From positions 1 to 64,000 of the forward strand of contig JAGPFC010000015.1 in NCBI GenBank assembly GCA_018056685.1: 64,000 nucleotides of DNA, written 5' to 3'. The notes beneath the pieces are model-generated. The model had not been told where the DNA came from. It did no database searches and saw only the letters and a list, made by a program, of their open reading frames with translations. Every line of letters begins with the position of its first letter. The stretch's first letter is position 1. The position numbers and the translations under genes are program-made. The stretch comes from Smithella sp. GTDB lineage: Bacteria > Desulfobacterota > Syntrophia > Syntrophales > Smithellaceae. This document shows positions 34,994-44,167 of this stretch, one piece after another.

Positions 34994-35683
34994 TTATCTA
35001 ATGATAACAGATGGAATTTTTTCCCCAAGAAGCATTTTTAAATTCTGGAATCTTTCGTCGGACCACGATTTTTCTTTGAGAAATTTATTGTCCAGGGTCT
35101 TTGTAGGCGCAAACTTTTGCAAAACATAATGATCTGCGCCGGAAATCAGGTCGGCAATTTTTTGGACATCAGCTTCATCCAGTTGCGAGTCAATAATTGT
35201 CGTGCGAAATTCGCAGGGAATTTTTGATCTTAAAATAAGATCAATGCTTTCTCTGATCAAATCGATGTTCACGTGCGCGTTGACGATTTCTTTATACTTC
35301 ACGAAGGGCGCCTTTACATCCATGGCAATGTAATCCAGAAGGTTTTCGGTCAGCAGGTTTTTGATGACATGCGGGTGAGAGCCGTTGGTGTCCAATTTGA
35401 CAGCGAATCCCATTCTCCTTATTTTTCTGATAAAGGCTGGCAGATTGGCTTGCATGGTCGGTTCTCCCCCGGTAATGGATACGGCGTCCAGTTTGCCTTT
35501 GCGCGTTTTCAGAAATTCCAGCACATCACTTTCCTTGACAGAGGTCCGAAACAGGCAAGGATCAACCAATTCCGGATTGTGACAGTACGGACATCTGAAA
35601 TTACAGCCTTCCAAAAAGACAATGGCGCAAATCATCCCCGGATAATCAATCAGCGATATCCTTTGCAAGCCACCAATTTTCAT
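34994..35683 (-). CDS. nrdG: Anaerobic ribonucleotide reductase activating protein
   Basis: A 229-residue radical SAM activase that installs the glycyl radical on NrdD. The cluster motif is EGCNFRCPYCHNP (about 26-38), with SITGGEPTMQ as the SAM-binding GGE motif. It is longer than the 155-residue E. coli form and matches the type seen in anaerobic delta-proteobacteria. It follows nrdD on the same strand, 64 bp away, so it shares the NrdR-controlled promoter. Confidence 0.94.
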   Translation of the reverse strand: MKIGGLQRISLIDYPGMICAIVFLEGCNFRCPYCHNPELVDPCLFRTSVKESDVLEFLKTRKGKLDAVSITGGEPTMQANLPAFIRKIRRMGFAVKLDTNGSHPHVIKNLLTENLLDYIAMDVKAPFVKYKEIVNAHVNIDLIRESIDLILRSKIPCEFRTTIIDSQLDEADVQKIADLISGADHYVLQKFAPTKTLDNKFLKEKSWSDERFQNLKMLLGEKIPSVIIR

Positions 35684-35747
35684 TATTGCCTCTGATTTGA
35701 AAAATGCAAGAACCGCGCGTTAAAATGCTCTTCAAAATATCGGATGA

Positions 35748-37835
35748 TTACGCGAATTTAAAAACCTGCCGGGAATCAAATTCTTCCTGCTTGCCCTTAT
35801 TCCACTGCTTGACAGGTCTTAAATAGCCGACAACCCGGGAATAGACCTCGCAATCATCGGCGCAGGTCGGGCATTTTTCCTGTTCGCCTTTGATATAACC
35901 GTGTGATGGGCAGACGCTGAAAGTCGGCGTAAAGGTTATGTAAGGAAGATGATAATTGTTGCAGACCTTTTGAACCAGTTTCTTGACCGATTGAGGATCA
36001 TCGATGCGCTCGCCGGCAAAGGTGTGAAATACGGTGCCGCCGGTATATTTTGTCTGAATTTCATCCTGCAAATCCAGTGCTTCAAAGATATCATCTGTAT
36101 AATCGACCGGTAACTGGGTGGAATTCGTGTAATACGGTTCCGCGTTTTTCGATTTATTCTCGCTGGCCGTTATAATATCCGGAAATTTTTCCTTGTCAAT
36201 TTTCGCCAGGCGGTAGGAGGTGCCTTCGGCCGGAGTCGATTCCAGATTATAATTATTGCCGGTTTCCTTCTGGAAACGAATGAGCGTGTTTCGCATGAAA
36301 TCCAGAACCTGTTTGGTGAATTCCTGACCTTTTTCAGTCGCAATGTTTACGCCCAGCAGATTCAAACACGCTTCATTCATCCCGACCAGGCCAATGGTGG
36401 AGAAATGATTCTTCCAGTACTCATTGAATCGCTCCTTGACACCGCGCAGGTAATATTTTGTATAGGGATAAAGATTGCCGTCCGTGAATTTCTCCAGAAC
36501 TTTTCTTTTGGTCTCGAGACTTTCCTTGGCCAGCTCCATCAGGCGTTCCAGCCGCTGGAAGAAATCTTTTTTGGATTTGGCCTGATACGCAATTCGCGGC
36601 ATATTGATGGTGATCACGCCGATGGAACCCGTCAGCGGGTTGGAACCGAAAAGCCCGCCGCCTCTCATTTCCAGTTCGCGATTGTCGATACGCAGGCGGC
36701 AGCACATACTTCGGGCGTCTTCCGGATTCATATCGGAATTAACGAAGTTGGAAAAGTAAGGCACGCCGTATTTGGCGGTCATTTCCCACAAATCATTGAT
36801 ATTCTGATCATCCCAGTTGAAATCTTTGGTGATGTTATAAGTCGGAATCGGGAAGGTGAACACCCTTCCCTTGGCATCGCCTTCGGCCATCACCTGCAGG
36901 AAAGCTTTATTAAAAAGATTCATTTCTTCCTGAAATTCCTTATAGGTCTCCTTTTGCGGCTTGCCGCCGATGATGACATTCTGATCCGCGTAATACCTGG
37001 GCACGGTAACATCCAGCGTCACATTCGTAAACGGGGTCTGAAAACCGACTCTTGTCGGCACATTAATGTTGAAGATGAATTCCTGCAGTGCCTGTTTGAT
37101 TTCCTTGATGGTTAATTTATCGTAACGGATAAAAGGAGCCAGCAGGGTATCAAAATTGGAAAAGGCCTGAGCTCCAGCGGCTTCGCCCTGCAAGGTATAG
37201 AAGAAATTAACCACCTGTCCCAGCGCGCTGCGCAGATGATTGGCCGGCTTGCTTTCCACCTTTCCGGACACGCCCTGAAATCCCTGCAGCAACAAATCAT
37301 ACAAATCCCAGCCGACACAGTAAACGGACAGCAAACTCAAGTCATGAATATGGAAATCGCCGTCCGTGTGCGCCTTGCGAATTTCCGGTGTATAGATTTC
37401 ATTGAGCCAGTAAACCTTGCTGATTTCCGAAGAAATGTAATTATTCAAACCCTGCAGGGAATAATCCATATTGCTGTTTTCATTGATCTTCCAATCCAGT
37501 TTATTTAAATATTGATCGACGAGATCCACTTCCATTCTGTTGGCGATATCTCTCAAACGGGAATGCTGATCGCGGTAAATGATGTAGGCCTTAGCGGTCT
37601 TGCGGAACGTTGAATTCAGTAAGACTTCCTCAACGACATCCTGAATTTCCTCAACCGATAAAATTTTACTGTCAAAAAGTTTTTCGGCAAGATTTAAAAC
37701 CTTGATGGTTAATTTACGCGCTTCTTTTATGTCAAATTCACCGGTGGCAATGCCTGCCTTAGCAATGGCATTGGTTATCTTTTCAGCGTTGAATTTAACC
37801 AGCCGACCGTCTCTTTTTCTGATTTTCAAATTCAT
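35748..37835 (-). CDS. nrdD: Anaerobic (class III) ribonucleoside-triphosphate reductase
   Basis: A 695-residue glycyl radical enzyme reducing NTPs to dNTPs without oxygen. An ATP-cone (about 3-95, IRKRDGRLVKFNAEKI) senses dATP/ATP. The C-terminal zinc site is made by CPSHGY and CPTC...C, and the radical Gly lies in RVVGYLRPV (about residue 670). The catalytic core with NLLGVN and MNEACLNL is intact. Transcription starts behind two NrdR boxes at 37885-37930. nrdG follows. Confidence 0.97.
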   Translation of the reverse strand: MNLKIRKRDGRLVKFNAEKITNAIAKAGIATGEFDIKEARKLTIKVLNLAEKLFDSKILSVEEIQDVVEEVLLNSTFRKTAKAYIIYRDQHSRLRDIANRMEVDLVDQYLNKLDWKINENSNMDYSLQGLNNYISSEISKVYWLNEIYTPEIRKAHTDGDFHIHDLSLLSVYCVGWDLYDLLLQGFQGVSGKVESKPANHLRSALGQVVNFFYTLQGEAAGAQAFSNFDTLLAPFIRYDKLTIKEIKQALQEFIFNINVPTRVGFQTPFTNVTLDVTVPRYYADQNVIIGGKPQKETYKEFQEEMNLFNKAFLQVMAEGDAKGRVFTFPIPTYNITKDFNWDDQNINDLWEMTAKYGVPYFSNFVNSDMNPEDARSMCCRLRIDNRELEMRGGGLFGSNPLTGSIGVITINMPRIAYQAKSKKDFFQRLERLMELAKESLETKRKVLEKFTDGNLYPYTKYYLRGVKERFNEYWKNHFSTIGLVGMNEACLNLLGVNIATEKGQEFTKQVLDFMRNTLIRFQKETGNNYNLESTPAEGTSYRLAKIDKEKFPDIITASENKSKNAEPYYTNSTQLPVDYTDDIFEALDLQDEIQTKYTGGTVFHTFAGERIDDPQSVKKLVQKVCNNYHLPYITFTPTFSVCPSHGYIKGEQEKCPTCADDCEVYSRVVGYLRPVKQWNKGKQEEFDSRQVFKFA

Positions 37836-37884
37836 AAAAATACTCCATTAATGCAAATAAATATTCAATAAATAAGTCCGAACA

Positions 37885-37938
37885 ACGCTATATATTGGGG
37901 TGATATTGAATAATACCACTATATATAGTGATTTTCAA
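37885..37938 (-). promoter_or_regulatory. nrdD promoter with two NrdR boxes
   Basis: Reading the minus strand, TTGAAA (37933-37938), a 17-bp spacer and TATTAT (37910-37915) form a near-consensus promoter. One NrdR box (CACTATATATAGTG, within 37915-37930) fills the spacer. A second box (37885-37900, core CTATATAT) lies 30 bp away over the start region. Two boxes about three helical turns apart are the known NrdR operator layout. Confidence 0.85.
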
Positions 37939-38021
37939 GGGAATTATAAAGAATTTTTCTCGAATTTATTTTGATTAAAACTCAAGTGGATAGGTATCTT
38001 TTCTATAAATTGGTTGAAAAA

Positions 38022-40055
38022 TTATACTTTGTTATATTCTGAAAAAATCATGGTAAATATGGCGCGTCCCTGCGTGGAGGATCTCAGATCGGTAGAATAA
38101 CCGAACAGGGCTTTGAGCGGAACTTTGGCTTTAATTTCACTGACTGTCCCTTTAGGATTCACCGATTGAATTTCGCCTTTCCGCGCATTGATATCACCGA
38201 TGACTTCACCCATAAATTCACTGGGTGTAATAATGTCAACCATCATTATCGGCTCGAGCATCAACGGTTCCGCCTGACTGCATCCTTCTCTGAAAGCAGT
38301 GGAGGCCGCAATTTTATATCCCTGGGCTGATGATTCACCTTCCCTGTAGGAACCTCCCGTTATGGTCACTTCTACATCCATCACCGGATAACCGTTTAAA
38401 ACACCGTTCATCGTCGCTTCTCTGATTCCTTGTTCAATGACTTCATAATATTCGGCGGGCAGGATGCTTTCATCCAGTTTATTGATGATTTCATTGCCGG
38501 AACCGCGCTTGCGCGGCATCAGGGATAGACAAACATGGCCAAAATGTTTCTTGTCTCCAAGAATCTTTTCGAAAATTCCTTCCGTTTCCGCTTTCTTCTG
38601 AATCGTTTCGCGATAAACGACCCGGGGTTTGCCCACATTCACATGGCAGTTGAATTCCCGCAGTAAACGATCCACAATAATTTCCAGGTGCAATTCACCC
38701 ATACCTGAAATAATGGTCTGTGCTGTCTCTTCTTCATACTTCACTCTCAGTGTCGGATCTTCCTCGATCAACTTCTCCAGCGCCAGCGTCAGTTTTTCCT
38801 GATCAGCCGGCGTTTTCGCCTCAATGGCCTGACTGATCACCGGCTCGTAAAACTCGATCAGCTCCAGTAGAATGGGATTTTCTTCTTTGCAAAGGGTATC
38901 ACCCGTCGTGGTGGCTTTCAAACCCAGCACGGCAACTATATCTCCCGCGGAAGCCGCGTCTATTCTTTCCCGCTTGTTGGCGTGCATGCGCAAAAGCCTG
39001 GCGATTTTTTCCCGTTTTTTCTTGATGGAATTATAAATCTCATCATTAACCTGAATTTTACCCGAATAGATCCGCAGATAAGTCAGTTTGCGTCCTTCAT
39101 CAAGCATAATTTTGAAAGCCAGCGCCGCCAGCGGCTCTTTATCCGAGCTGTTTCTGATCTCTTCTTTTTTCGTGACAGGATTCATCCCCTTCACCGGTGG
39201 AATATCTTCCGGAGAAGGAAGGTAATTGATGACGGCATCCAGAATCGGTTGAATGCCTTTATTGCGCAGAGCCGCACCGCAGAGGACCGGAACTATTTTC
39301 AGAGATATGGTCGCTTTTCTCAGGGCCTGGTCTATTTCAGCAGCAGAAATGTCCTCGCCGCTGAGGTACTTGTCAGCCAGATCGTCATCAACCTCCGCAA
39401 GGGCTTCAACCATCTTTTCTCTGTTGGATTTAACCTGTTCCGCAAACTCATCGGGTATATCCTGCCGGGAAATTTCCATGCCGGACGTCGAATCATTCCA
39501 GACAATCATTTTTTCGTTGATCAGATCAATCACGCCATGAAAATTATCTTCGCTTCCCGCCGGAATCTGAATCGGCACGGGAATGGATGTGAAACGTGTC
39601 CGCATCATCGCGATCGTATTGAAATAATCAGCCCCGACCCGGTCCATTTTATTGATAAAGGCTATCTTGGGGACACCGTATTTATCGGCCTGATGCCAGA
39701 CGGTTTCCGATTGCGGTTCGACACCGCCCACCGCGCAAAACACGACAACCGCGCCATCGAGAACCCGCAGGGAACGCTCCACTTCAATGGTGAAATCAAC
39801 ATGGCCGGGCGTGTCAATGATGTGAATATCATGATTACGCCACGCGCACGTGGTGACGGCTGACGTAATGGTGATGCCTCTTTCCTGCTCCTGCGGCATC
39901 CAGTCCATTACGGCTTCTCCGTCGTGTACTTCTCCCAGTTTGTAGGATTTACCCGTGTAATAAAGAATTCTTTCCGTGACTGTTGTTTTTCCCGCGTCGA
40001 TATGCGCGACAATACCAATATTTCGAGTGCGGGATATTTTGGATTTTGATGCCAT
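38022..40055 (-). CDS. fusA: Elongation factor G (EF-G)-family translational GTPase
   Basis: About 677 residues from ATG at 40055. G1 AHIDAGKTT, switch [10 protein letters not shown] and G4 NKMD are present, with GMGELHLEI and [14 protein letters not shown] from domains III-V. It is a full EF-G, but it stands outside any str operon (no rpsL, rpsG or tuf nearby) and is slightly short. It may therefore be a second EF-G paralogue (EF-G2 type) rather than the main translocase. A 15-residue upstream extension to 40100 would overlap the neighbouring gene and is not favoured. Confidence 0.88.
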   Translation of the reverse strand: MASKSKISRTRNIGIVAHIDAGKTTVTERILYYTGKSYKLGEVHDGEAVMDWMPQEQERGITITSAVTTCAWRNHDIHIIDTPGHVDFTIEVERSLRVLDGAVVVFCAVGGVEPQSETVWHQADKYGVPKIAFINKMDRVGADYFNTIAMMRTRFTSIPVPIQIPAGSEDNFHGVIDLINEKMIVWNDSTSGMEISRQDIPDEFAEQVKSNREKMVEALAEVDDDLADKYLSGEDISAAEIDQALRKATISLKIVPVLCGAALRNKGIQPILDAVINYLPSPEDIPPVKGMNPVTKKEEIRNSSDKEPLAALAFKIMLDEGRKLTYLRIYSGKIQVNDEIYNSIKKKREKIARLLRMHANKRERIDAASAGDIVAVLGLKATTTGDTLCKEENPILLELIEFYEPVISQAIEAKTPADQEKLTLALEKLIEEDPTLRVKYEEETAQTIISGMGELHLEIIVDRLLREFNCHVNVGKPRVVYRETIQKKAETEGIFEKILGDKKHFGHVCLSLMPRKRGSGNEIINKLDESILPAEYYEVIEQGIREATMNGVLNGYPVMDVEVTITGGSYREGESSAQGYKIAASTAFREGCSQAEPLMLEPIMMVDIITPSEFMGEVIGDINARKGEIQSVNPKGTVSEIKAKVPLKALFGYSTDLRSSTQGRAIFTMIFSEYNKV

Positions 40056-40072
40056 AAGGTATTGGTGGTCTT

Positions 40073-40684
40073 CTAGTTCTCCGGAACAATCAGTTCCCAA
40101 TCAGGAGCAAAAGCTTTTCGAGTGGAGATATGACCTTTGATTGATGAAATTTCCCTGCCTTCCACTAAAATCTTGACCTTTTTGATAGCCGGTATGTTTT
40201 GTGTGATCGAATTGGTTAAAGAATAAACCGTTGCCATTTCTGAAGCGGAACTGCCCTCGTGGGATTTAATCAGATTCTTGCTGAAACTGACCGAAGCGAT
40301 TCCATCATCTTCTATTTTCACATCTTTGACCGTCACGCCTTTCGGAAAGGTATTGACCAGATCGTTTTTTGACCCGGCAAGCAAAGCTTTCACAATTTCT
40401 TTGGCCTGTAGCGCCTGATCGGTTTCTTTGACCACAAAGCGTTTTTCAGATTTCAGAAACCGTTCCTGCGGATCGGAAAAATACATTTTCACAATCACTT
40501 TATCCTTCTTTTTCATGGCTTCCATATCATCCGTGGGAAATATGGCGCTGAACAAAATCACAAAGAAAACCACCAGCAAAACAATTCCACCGCCGACAAT
40601 GAGTGACAGATAAAACATCTTGGTTGATTTTTTTATTTTCTTTTCTTTAATATTTTCGGACCGTATCTGTTTCTTGGTCGACAT
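40073..40684 (-). CDS. GerMN-domain membrane-anchored protein
   Basis: A 203-residue protein. A Lys-rich cytoplasmic head and one transmembrane segment (about 25-47) precede a GerMN domain (about 65-190; [55 protein letters not shown]). GerMN domains occur in spore germination GerM and many non-spore formers, probably as an extracytoplasmic binding module. It ends 17 bp before the EF-G start, an arrangement without an obvious functional reason. Confidence 0.8.
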   Translation of the reverse strand: MSTKKQIRSENIKEKKIKKSTKMFYLSLIVGGGIVLLVVFFVILFSAIFPTDDMEAMKKKDKVIVKMYFSDPQERFLKSEKRFVVKETDQALQAKEIVKALLAGSKNDLVNTFPKGVTVKDVKIEDDGIASVSFSKNLIKSHEGSSASEMATVYSLTNSITQNIPAIKKVKILVEGREISSIKGHISTRKAFAPDWELIVPEN

Positions 40685-40791
40685 ATACCTTCAACTCCTC
40701 TTGAAAAAACTTTGTCTATCTAGGGTATTTTCCATGAACTGTCAAGATTAATGAAACAAAGAGATACGCCTCATATTGTTTAGTATAAATT

Positions 40792-40833
40792 ACCCCTGCA
40801 TTCACAATTCAGGATCGATGTAAATGCAGGGGT
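40792..40833. repeat. Inverted repeat in intergenic region
   Basis: ACCCCTGCATT (40792-40802) and AATGCAGGGGT (40823-40833) form a perfect 11-bp stem with a 20-nt loop. No T-run follows on either strand, so it is not a classical terminator. Confidence 0.7.
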
Positions 40834-40849
40834 ATTCTCAAGGTTTCAC

Positions 40850-41168
40850 ATACCCTTTCGCTGCGCTCACTGTCCCCATGCGCTTGAACTACGGGGATAA
40901 TTTCACTTACGCTTTAATGAGCCTGTGGATTCCGCATGGAATCCCAAAGCGAATTATCCCGCCACCTTCAGGTGGTCGGGACAAATTGCGCTAAGCTTGT
41001 TATCAGCTCGCTTTCACTATCCCGCTCAGCTTCGCTTCGGGGATCGTTCGACTAACGCTTCGAACTGCGCTAAGCTTGTTCTCAGCTCGCTTTCACTATC
41101 CCGCTCAGCTTCGCTTCGGGGATCGTTCGACTAACGCTTCGAACTGCGCTAAGCTTGTTCTCAGCGAG
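40850..41168. repeat. Hairpin-rich region ending in 79-bp tandem repeats (about 2.3 copies)
   Basis: This fills most of the 489-bp gap between the GerMN and rubrerythrin genes. Units begin at 40987, 41066 and 41145 (TGCGCTAAGCTTGTT...), spaced exactly 79 bp; the first two differ by one base in the parts compared, and the third is cut after about 24 bp. Each unit holds short mirrored pieces around TTCG, for example GCTTCGCTTCGGGG and TTCGACTAACGCTTCGAA. Upstream, GATTCC-GCAT-GGAATC and CCACCT-TC-AGGTGG form hairpins. No convincing gene is present. Confidence 0.85.
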
Positions 41169-41173
41169 TCTCA

Positions 41174-41752
41174 CTAGTAATTTTCTGCTAAGACTTCATA
41201 AAAAGCCTGCGGATGCTTGCAGGCGGGGCATTCTTTCGGTGCTTCTTCTCCTTCAAAAACATAACCGCAATTGATGCAGTGCCACTTGACGGAAGTTTTC
41301 TTTTTAAAAACCTCGCTCCCGGCAATATTGGCCGCAAGTTTGCGATATCTTTCTTCATGAAATTTTTCCACCTTCGCTATCTGTTCAAAAGAACGCGCCA
41401 CGTCCGGGAAACCTTCTTCTTTGGCTACTTTGGCCGCGTCAGCATAAAGAACGGTCCATTCCATATTCTCACCCGCCGCTGCAGCCTCCAGGTTACTTTT
41501 GGTATCCCCTATGACACCCGCGGGATAGGATGCGGTAATTTCCACTTCTCCGCCTTCAAGATATTTGAAAAAAACTTTCGCGTGTTCCTTTTCATTTTCC
41601 GCTGTTTCCAGAAAAAATCTGGAAATCTGCTCATACCCTTCTTTTTTAGCGACACTGGCAAAAAAAGTATAACGGTTTCTCGCCTGCGCTTCTCCGGCAA
41701 AAGAAGCCAGTAAATTCTTTTCTGTCTTTGTTCCCTTGATTGATTGAGCCAT
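41174..41752 (-). CDS. rbr: Rubrerythrin
   Basis: A 192-residue peroxide reductase of anaerobes. The N-terminal four-helix diiron domain shows [22 protein letters not shown] and [11 protein letters not shown] ligand segments. The C-terminal rubredoxin domain shows [10 protein letters not shown] and [11 protein letters not shown], holding one FeS4 iron. AAAGGAGATG precedes the ATG at 41752. It is apparently monocistronic and reduces hydrogen peroxide using NADH-linked electron carriers. Confidence 0.96.
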   Translation of the reverse strand: MAQSIKGTKTEKNLLASFAGEAQARNRYTFFASVAKKEGYEQISRFFLETAENEKEHAKVFFKYLEGGEVEITASYPAGVIGDTKSNLEAAAAGENMEWTVLYADAAKVAKEEGFPDVARSFEQIAKVEKFHEERYRKLAANIAGSEVFKKKTSVKWHCINCGYVFEGEEAPKECPACKHPQAFYEVLAENY

Positions 41753-41815
41753 TATTCATCTCCTTTCTGAAATTGATTTTAAGTATAATATGCACTTTTT
41801 TTGATTAATCAATGG

Positions 41816-42392
41816 TCATTTTACATTTTTGCCGATTGAAAAAGCCATGCCCAGATATTGCCCGACGCTGTGATACGCGCGATTTTCCGGCACGTAAATG
41901 ACGGGACTAATTTTCATCATGTCGGGCAGACCGTCTTCTCCGAGCATTGCTTCCTCAACCTTCACACCCATGATTTCACCAACAAAATGAATATGAATGC
42001 CGATTTCGATTCGCTCTATTAATTGACATTCTACAATCTTTGATATAAGGAGCGTCAACTTTTTCGCTTTTTACAGCCGTAATTTTTGCTGCCGCAAATT
42101 TATCGGTATTTCTTCCGGAAACAATACCGCAATAATCAGCCCCCATCACCTGTTCGGCAGAAGGCACATTAATCGTAAAAGCCTTTCTTCTCATGATATT
42201 CTCATACGTATATCTTGATTTTCTCAGTGAAATGGCCACGGCCGGTGGTTGAGAACTGCATACACCGCCCCAGGCAACAGTGGCAGCATCAGATTTGCCT
42301 TGTTGATCATACGTTCCAATCAACCATACCGGAGCCGGATAAATCAGTGTTTTGGCATCAAAGGATTTTTTTATTATATACTCCTTAAACAA
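41816..42392 (-). pseudogene. Flavin reductase-like (DIM6/NTAB) FMN-binding protein, frameshifted
   Basis: Two adjacent frames together make one flavoredoxin/flavin-reductase-like protein. Upstream, KKSFDAKTLIYPAPVWLIGTYD through APYIKDC ends in unrelated residues; downstream, VECQLIERIEIGIHIHFVGEI continues in the other frame to 41816. The break is near 42027-42038, where about 11 bp (the family's PVNV-like residues) seem lost. The usual start KKSF is preceded by ATA at 42374-42372, six bases after AAGGAG, where an ATG would be expected; a TTG at 42392 opens the frame but lies before the ribosome site. Two defects argue for genuine decay. Confidence 0.82.
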
Positions 42393-42523
42393 TTAATAAA
42401 ATTTCACTTTTGGCTGAAACTATATAAATGATTGGTAAGAGAATTTCAATTTATTAAAAAAAAATTTAATTTATGCTGAAATTTATAGTAGAATAAAACA
42501 AATTTAAATCAGGAGGATTGATT

Positions 42524-42706
42524 ATGACTACGATTATGCCGGAAGCGGAACATGTGCAAAAAGCAATTAAATGGGTATCGATGAATTTGGAAGAAGGCAA
42601 AGAACCCTTGCATAAATTGGTGGAAAAGGCCGTATTCAAATTTGATTTATCACCTAAAGACACTGATTTCGTGACCAATTTTTTCCGCGAAAGCCAGTCT
42701 AAATAA
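42524..42706 (+). CDS. Conserved-looking 60-residue protein of unknown function
   Basis: Starts at ATG 42524, seven bases after a perfect AGGAGG. The sequence is mainly helical (EAEHVQKAIKWVSMNLEEGK, then PLHKLVEKAVFKFDLSPKDT, then DFVTNFFRE) with no cysteines or membrane segments. I do not recognise a family with certainty. It is a single-gene unit between convergent neighbours and ends in front of a strong hairpin, so it is very likely expressed. Confidence 0.75.
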   Translation: MTTIMPEAEHVQKAIKWVSMNLEEGKEPLHKLVEKAVFKFDLSPKDTDFVTNFFRESQSK

Positions 42707-42733
42707 ACAGAAATATTCACGTACGATCATTCC

Positions 42734-42769
42734 ATGAGAATAACAGAACGAAAATTCTGTTATTCTCAT
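42734..42769. terminator. Bidirectional terminator-like hairpin
   Basis: ATGAGAATAACAGAA (42734-42748) and TTCTGTTATTCTCAT (42755-42769) are perfect complements, a 15-bp stem with loop CGAAAA. It lies exactly between the convergent ends of the 60-residue protein gene and the lipoprotein gene. The T-rich tail is weak, so termination may be stem-driven. Confidence 0.65.
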
Positions 42770-43206
42770 TAATCTATCTTGGACATTTCTTCATAAATCT
42801 TTACGTCAATTTCACTGAAAAACGTATCGTATTGATCTTTTTCCAGAAGGCGTCTCATTTCCCAACCGTCTTCTTTTTTCTTCTCCGTCGTCACGGTCAG
42901 GACAACTTCGCATTCTTTCCAATTAATTTGTCTGACCCTGGCGCTGGTTTTCGTCCTCCATTTACCGGATACGACGTAATCGGAAGTCACCTGATGATTT
43001 TGCTCATCTATGGTGACATGATCGCCTGCATGTCTTTCTTTGATGACCCTCGCCACCGCCCTCAAGACAAATTTTTCCTTCGCTTCATAAACACGGGTGT
43101 ACTCGTCAGGCTTTGTAACAACAGGGCTGCCGAAGGGATAGGTGCAAGAAATGAGCAATAAACAGATAATAAAGATGAATGTGAAATTACTTTTTCTGCA
43201 TATCAT
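42769..43206 (-). CDS. Putative lipoprotein of unknown function
   Basis: About 145 residues from ATG at 43206 with GGGGAT upstream. A lipoprotein signal (SNFTFIFIICLLLISC, lipobox LISC, Cys near residue 21) is followed by a mixed alpha/beta domain containing TSDYVVSGKWRTKTSARVRQ. No family is recognised. The frame extends upstream to 43353, but that part overlaps the HD-domain gene and lacks a signal. It follows the HD gene by 22 bp and may be co-transcribed with it. Confidence 0.75.
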   Translation of the reverse strand: MICRKSNFTFIFIICLLLISCTYPFGSPVVTKPDEYTRVYEAKEKFVLRAVARVIKERHAGDHVTIDEQNHQVTSDYVVSGKWRTKTSARVRQINWKECEVVLTVTTEKKKEDGWEMRRLLEKDQYDTFFSEIDVKIYEEMSKID

Positions 43207-43228
43207 AAATTCAATCCCCAAAAATTTT

Positions 43229-43804
43229 TTATTTGCTGTTACCGTTAATCCACCAGTCACTCTTATCTTTAAACCACCACTGCGATGAGTCTGTTTTAAT
43301 AATTCTCTCCGCCAGCATCTTCCCGTTGTCCGTAACCAGCCGCTGCAGGGCAAAACTGATCCATTCTTCCGAATATTTATTTCCCAGATCGCCGCATTCT
43401 TTCAATTGCAGAATCAGAGCGATTTGATCGGCATCCCGGACGATCAACGACTCTCTGGTTTGCTTTGCGTTAAATTCTTCAATCACCGATCCGATGTCAT
43501 TGCCGAAAAAAAGTTCATCGGTTAATTCTTTCACGGCTTTTGTTTCATCAACCGTAACATATTTTTTGTTCACATAATTCATGTCACCGGTTCGCGCTTC
43601 CGGCAAATCGTGCAGGATGCACATTTTCAGCACTCTCAATTCATCCAGGGAATCATCCATTTTACAAAGTGTATACCCGACAAACGCCGTCCGTAAAATG
43701 TGTTCCGCCACAGACTCGCTGCCGCTGCCCAGAAACTGATAACCGCTGCGCGGTGTTCGGCTGAGCATGCCGACTTCAAATAAAAAATTGGCGATACTAT
43801 CCAT
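43229..43804 (-). CDS. HD-domain phosphohydrolase (YfbR/HDDC2-like 5'-nucleotidase)
   Basis: A 191-residue HD-superfamily protein. Metal ligands appear in SVAEHILRTAFVGY (His), CILHDLPEARTGD (the HD pair) and VRDADQIALILQ (distal Asp). The size and the RTPRSGYQFLG start match the YfbR/HDDC2 group, which dephosphorylates deoxynucleoside 5'-monophosphates. Activity on dNMPs would fit nucleotide-pool upkeep, but the substrate is inferred. It begins two bases downstream of the small coiled-coil gene. Confidence 0.85.
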   Translation of the reverse strand: MDSIANFLFEVGMLSRTPRSGYQFLGSGSESVAEHILRTAFVGYTLCKMDDSLDELRVLKMCILHDLPEARTGDMNYVNKKYVTVDETKAVKELTDELFFGNDIGSVIEEFNAKQTRESLIVRDADQIALILQLKECGDLGNKYSEEWISFALQRLVTDNGKMLAERIIKTDSSQWWFKDKSDWWINGNSK

Positions 43805-43805
43805 C

Positions 43806-44024
43806 TTATGCCTTCTTCAACACTTTAATTCGGTTCGCCATCATCTCCGACAGTTTGCTGATCTGTACCTGTAAGGACGCCACACTGTCCGGACGCAACG
43901 CATTGATTCTATCGAGTTGTTCTTTCCAGTGTTCCAGCAGGTCGATTTCATTTTCTCTGATTTTCTTTTCGAAACGTTCCTGATATTCCTTAATAAATGA
44001 TTCGGACGAACTCATTTGCGCCAT
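43806..44024 (-). CDS. Small coiled-coil protein of unknown function
   Basis: A 72-residue, highly charged helical protein (EYQERFEKKIRENEIDLLEHWKEQ; then LQVQISKLSEMMANRIKVLKK) with heptad-like leucines. No signal peptide, membrane segment or cysteine. AAAGGAG precedes the ATG at 44024. It opens an apparent three-gene unit with the HD phosphohydrolase and the lipoprotein. Confidence 0.7.
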   Translation of the reverse strand: MAQMSSSESFIKEYQERFEKKIRENEIDLLEHWKEQLDRINALRPDSVASLQVQISKLSEMMANRIKVLKKA

Positions 44025-44167
44025 CAGAAATCTCCTTTTATATTTGATTTAATGACATTATATCATTGCGCGCTGATCTTTCAATAACGAATTATAAATC
44101 ATAAATTGACACCATCCGTCAAATCATATAAACAGCAGCAAAATAATCTTCAGGTTGTTAACTTCAG

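Noticed and set aside
38982-39863. A 293-codon plus-strand frame inside the EF-G gene.
   Set aside because: It lies antisense to a fully conserved protein and has no domain or ribosome site; it is a shadow frame.
40925-41134. A 69-codon plus-strand frame within the tandem repeats.
   Set aside because: It consists of the repeated 79-bp units, has no ribosome site and resembles no protein.
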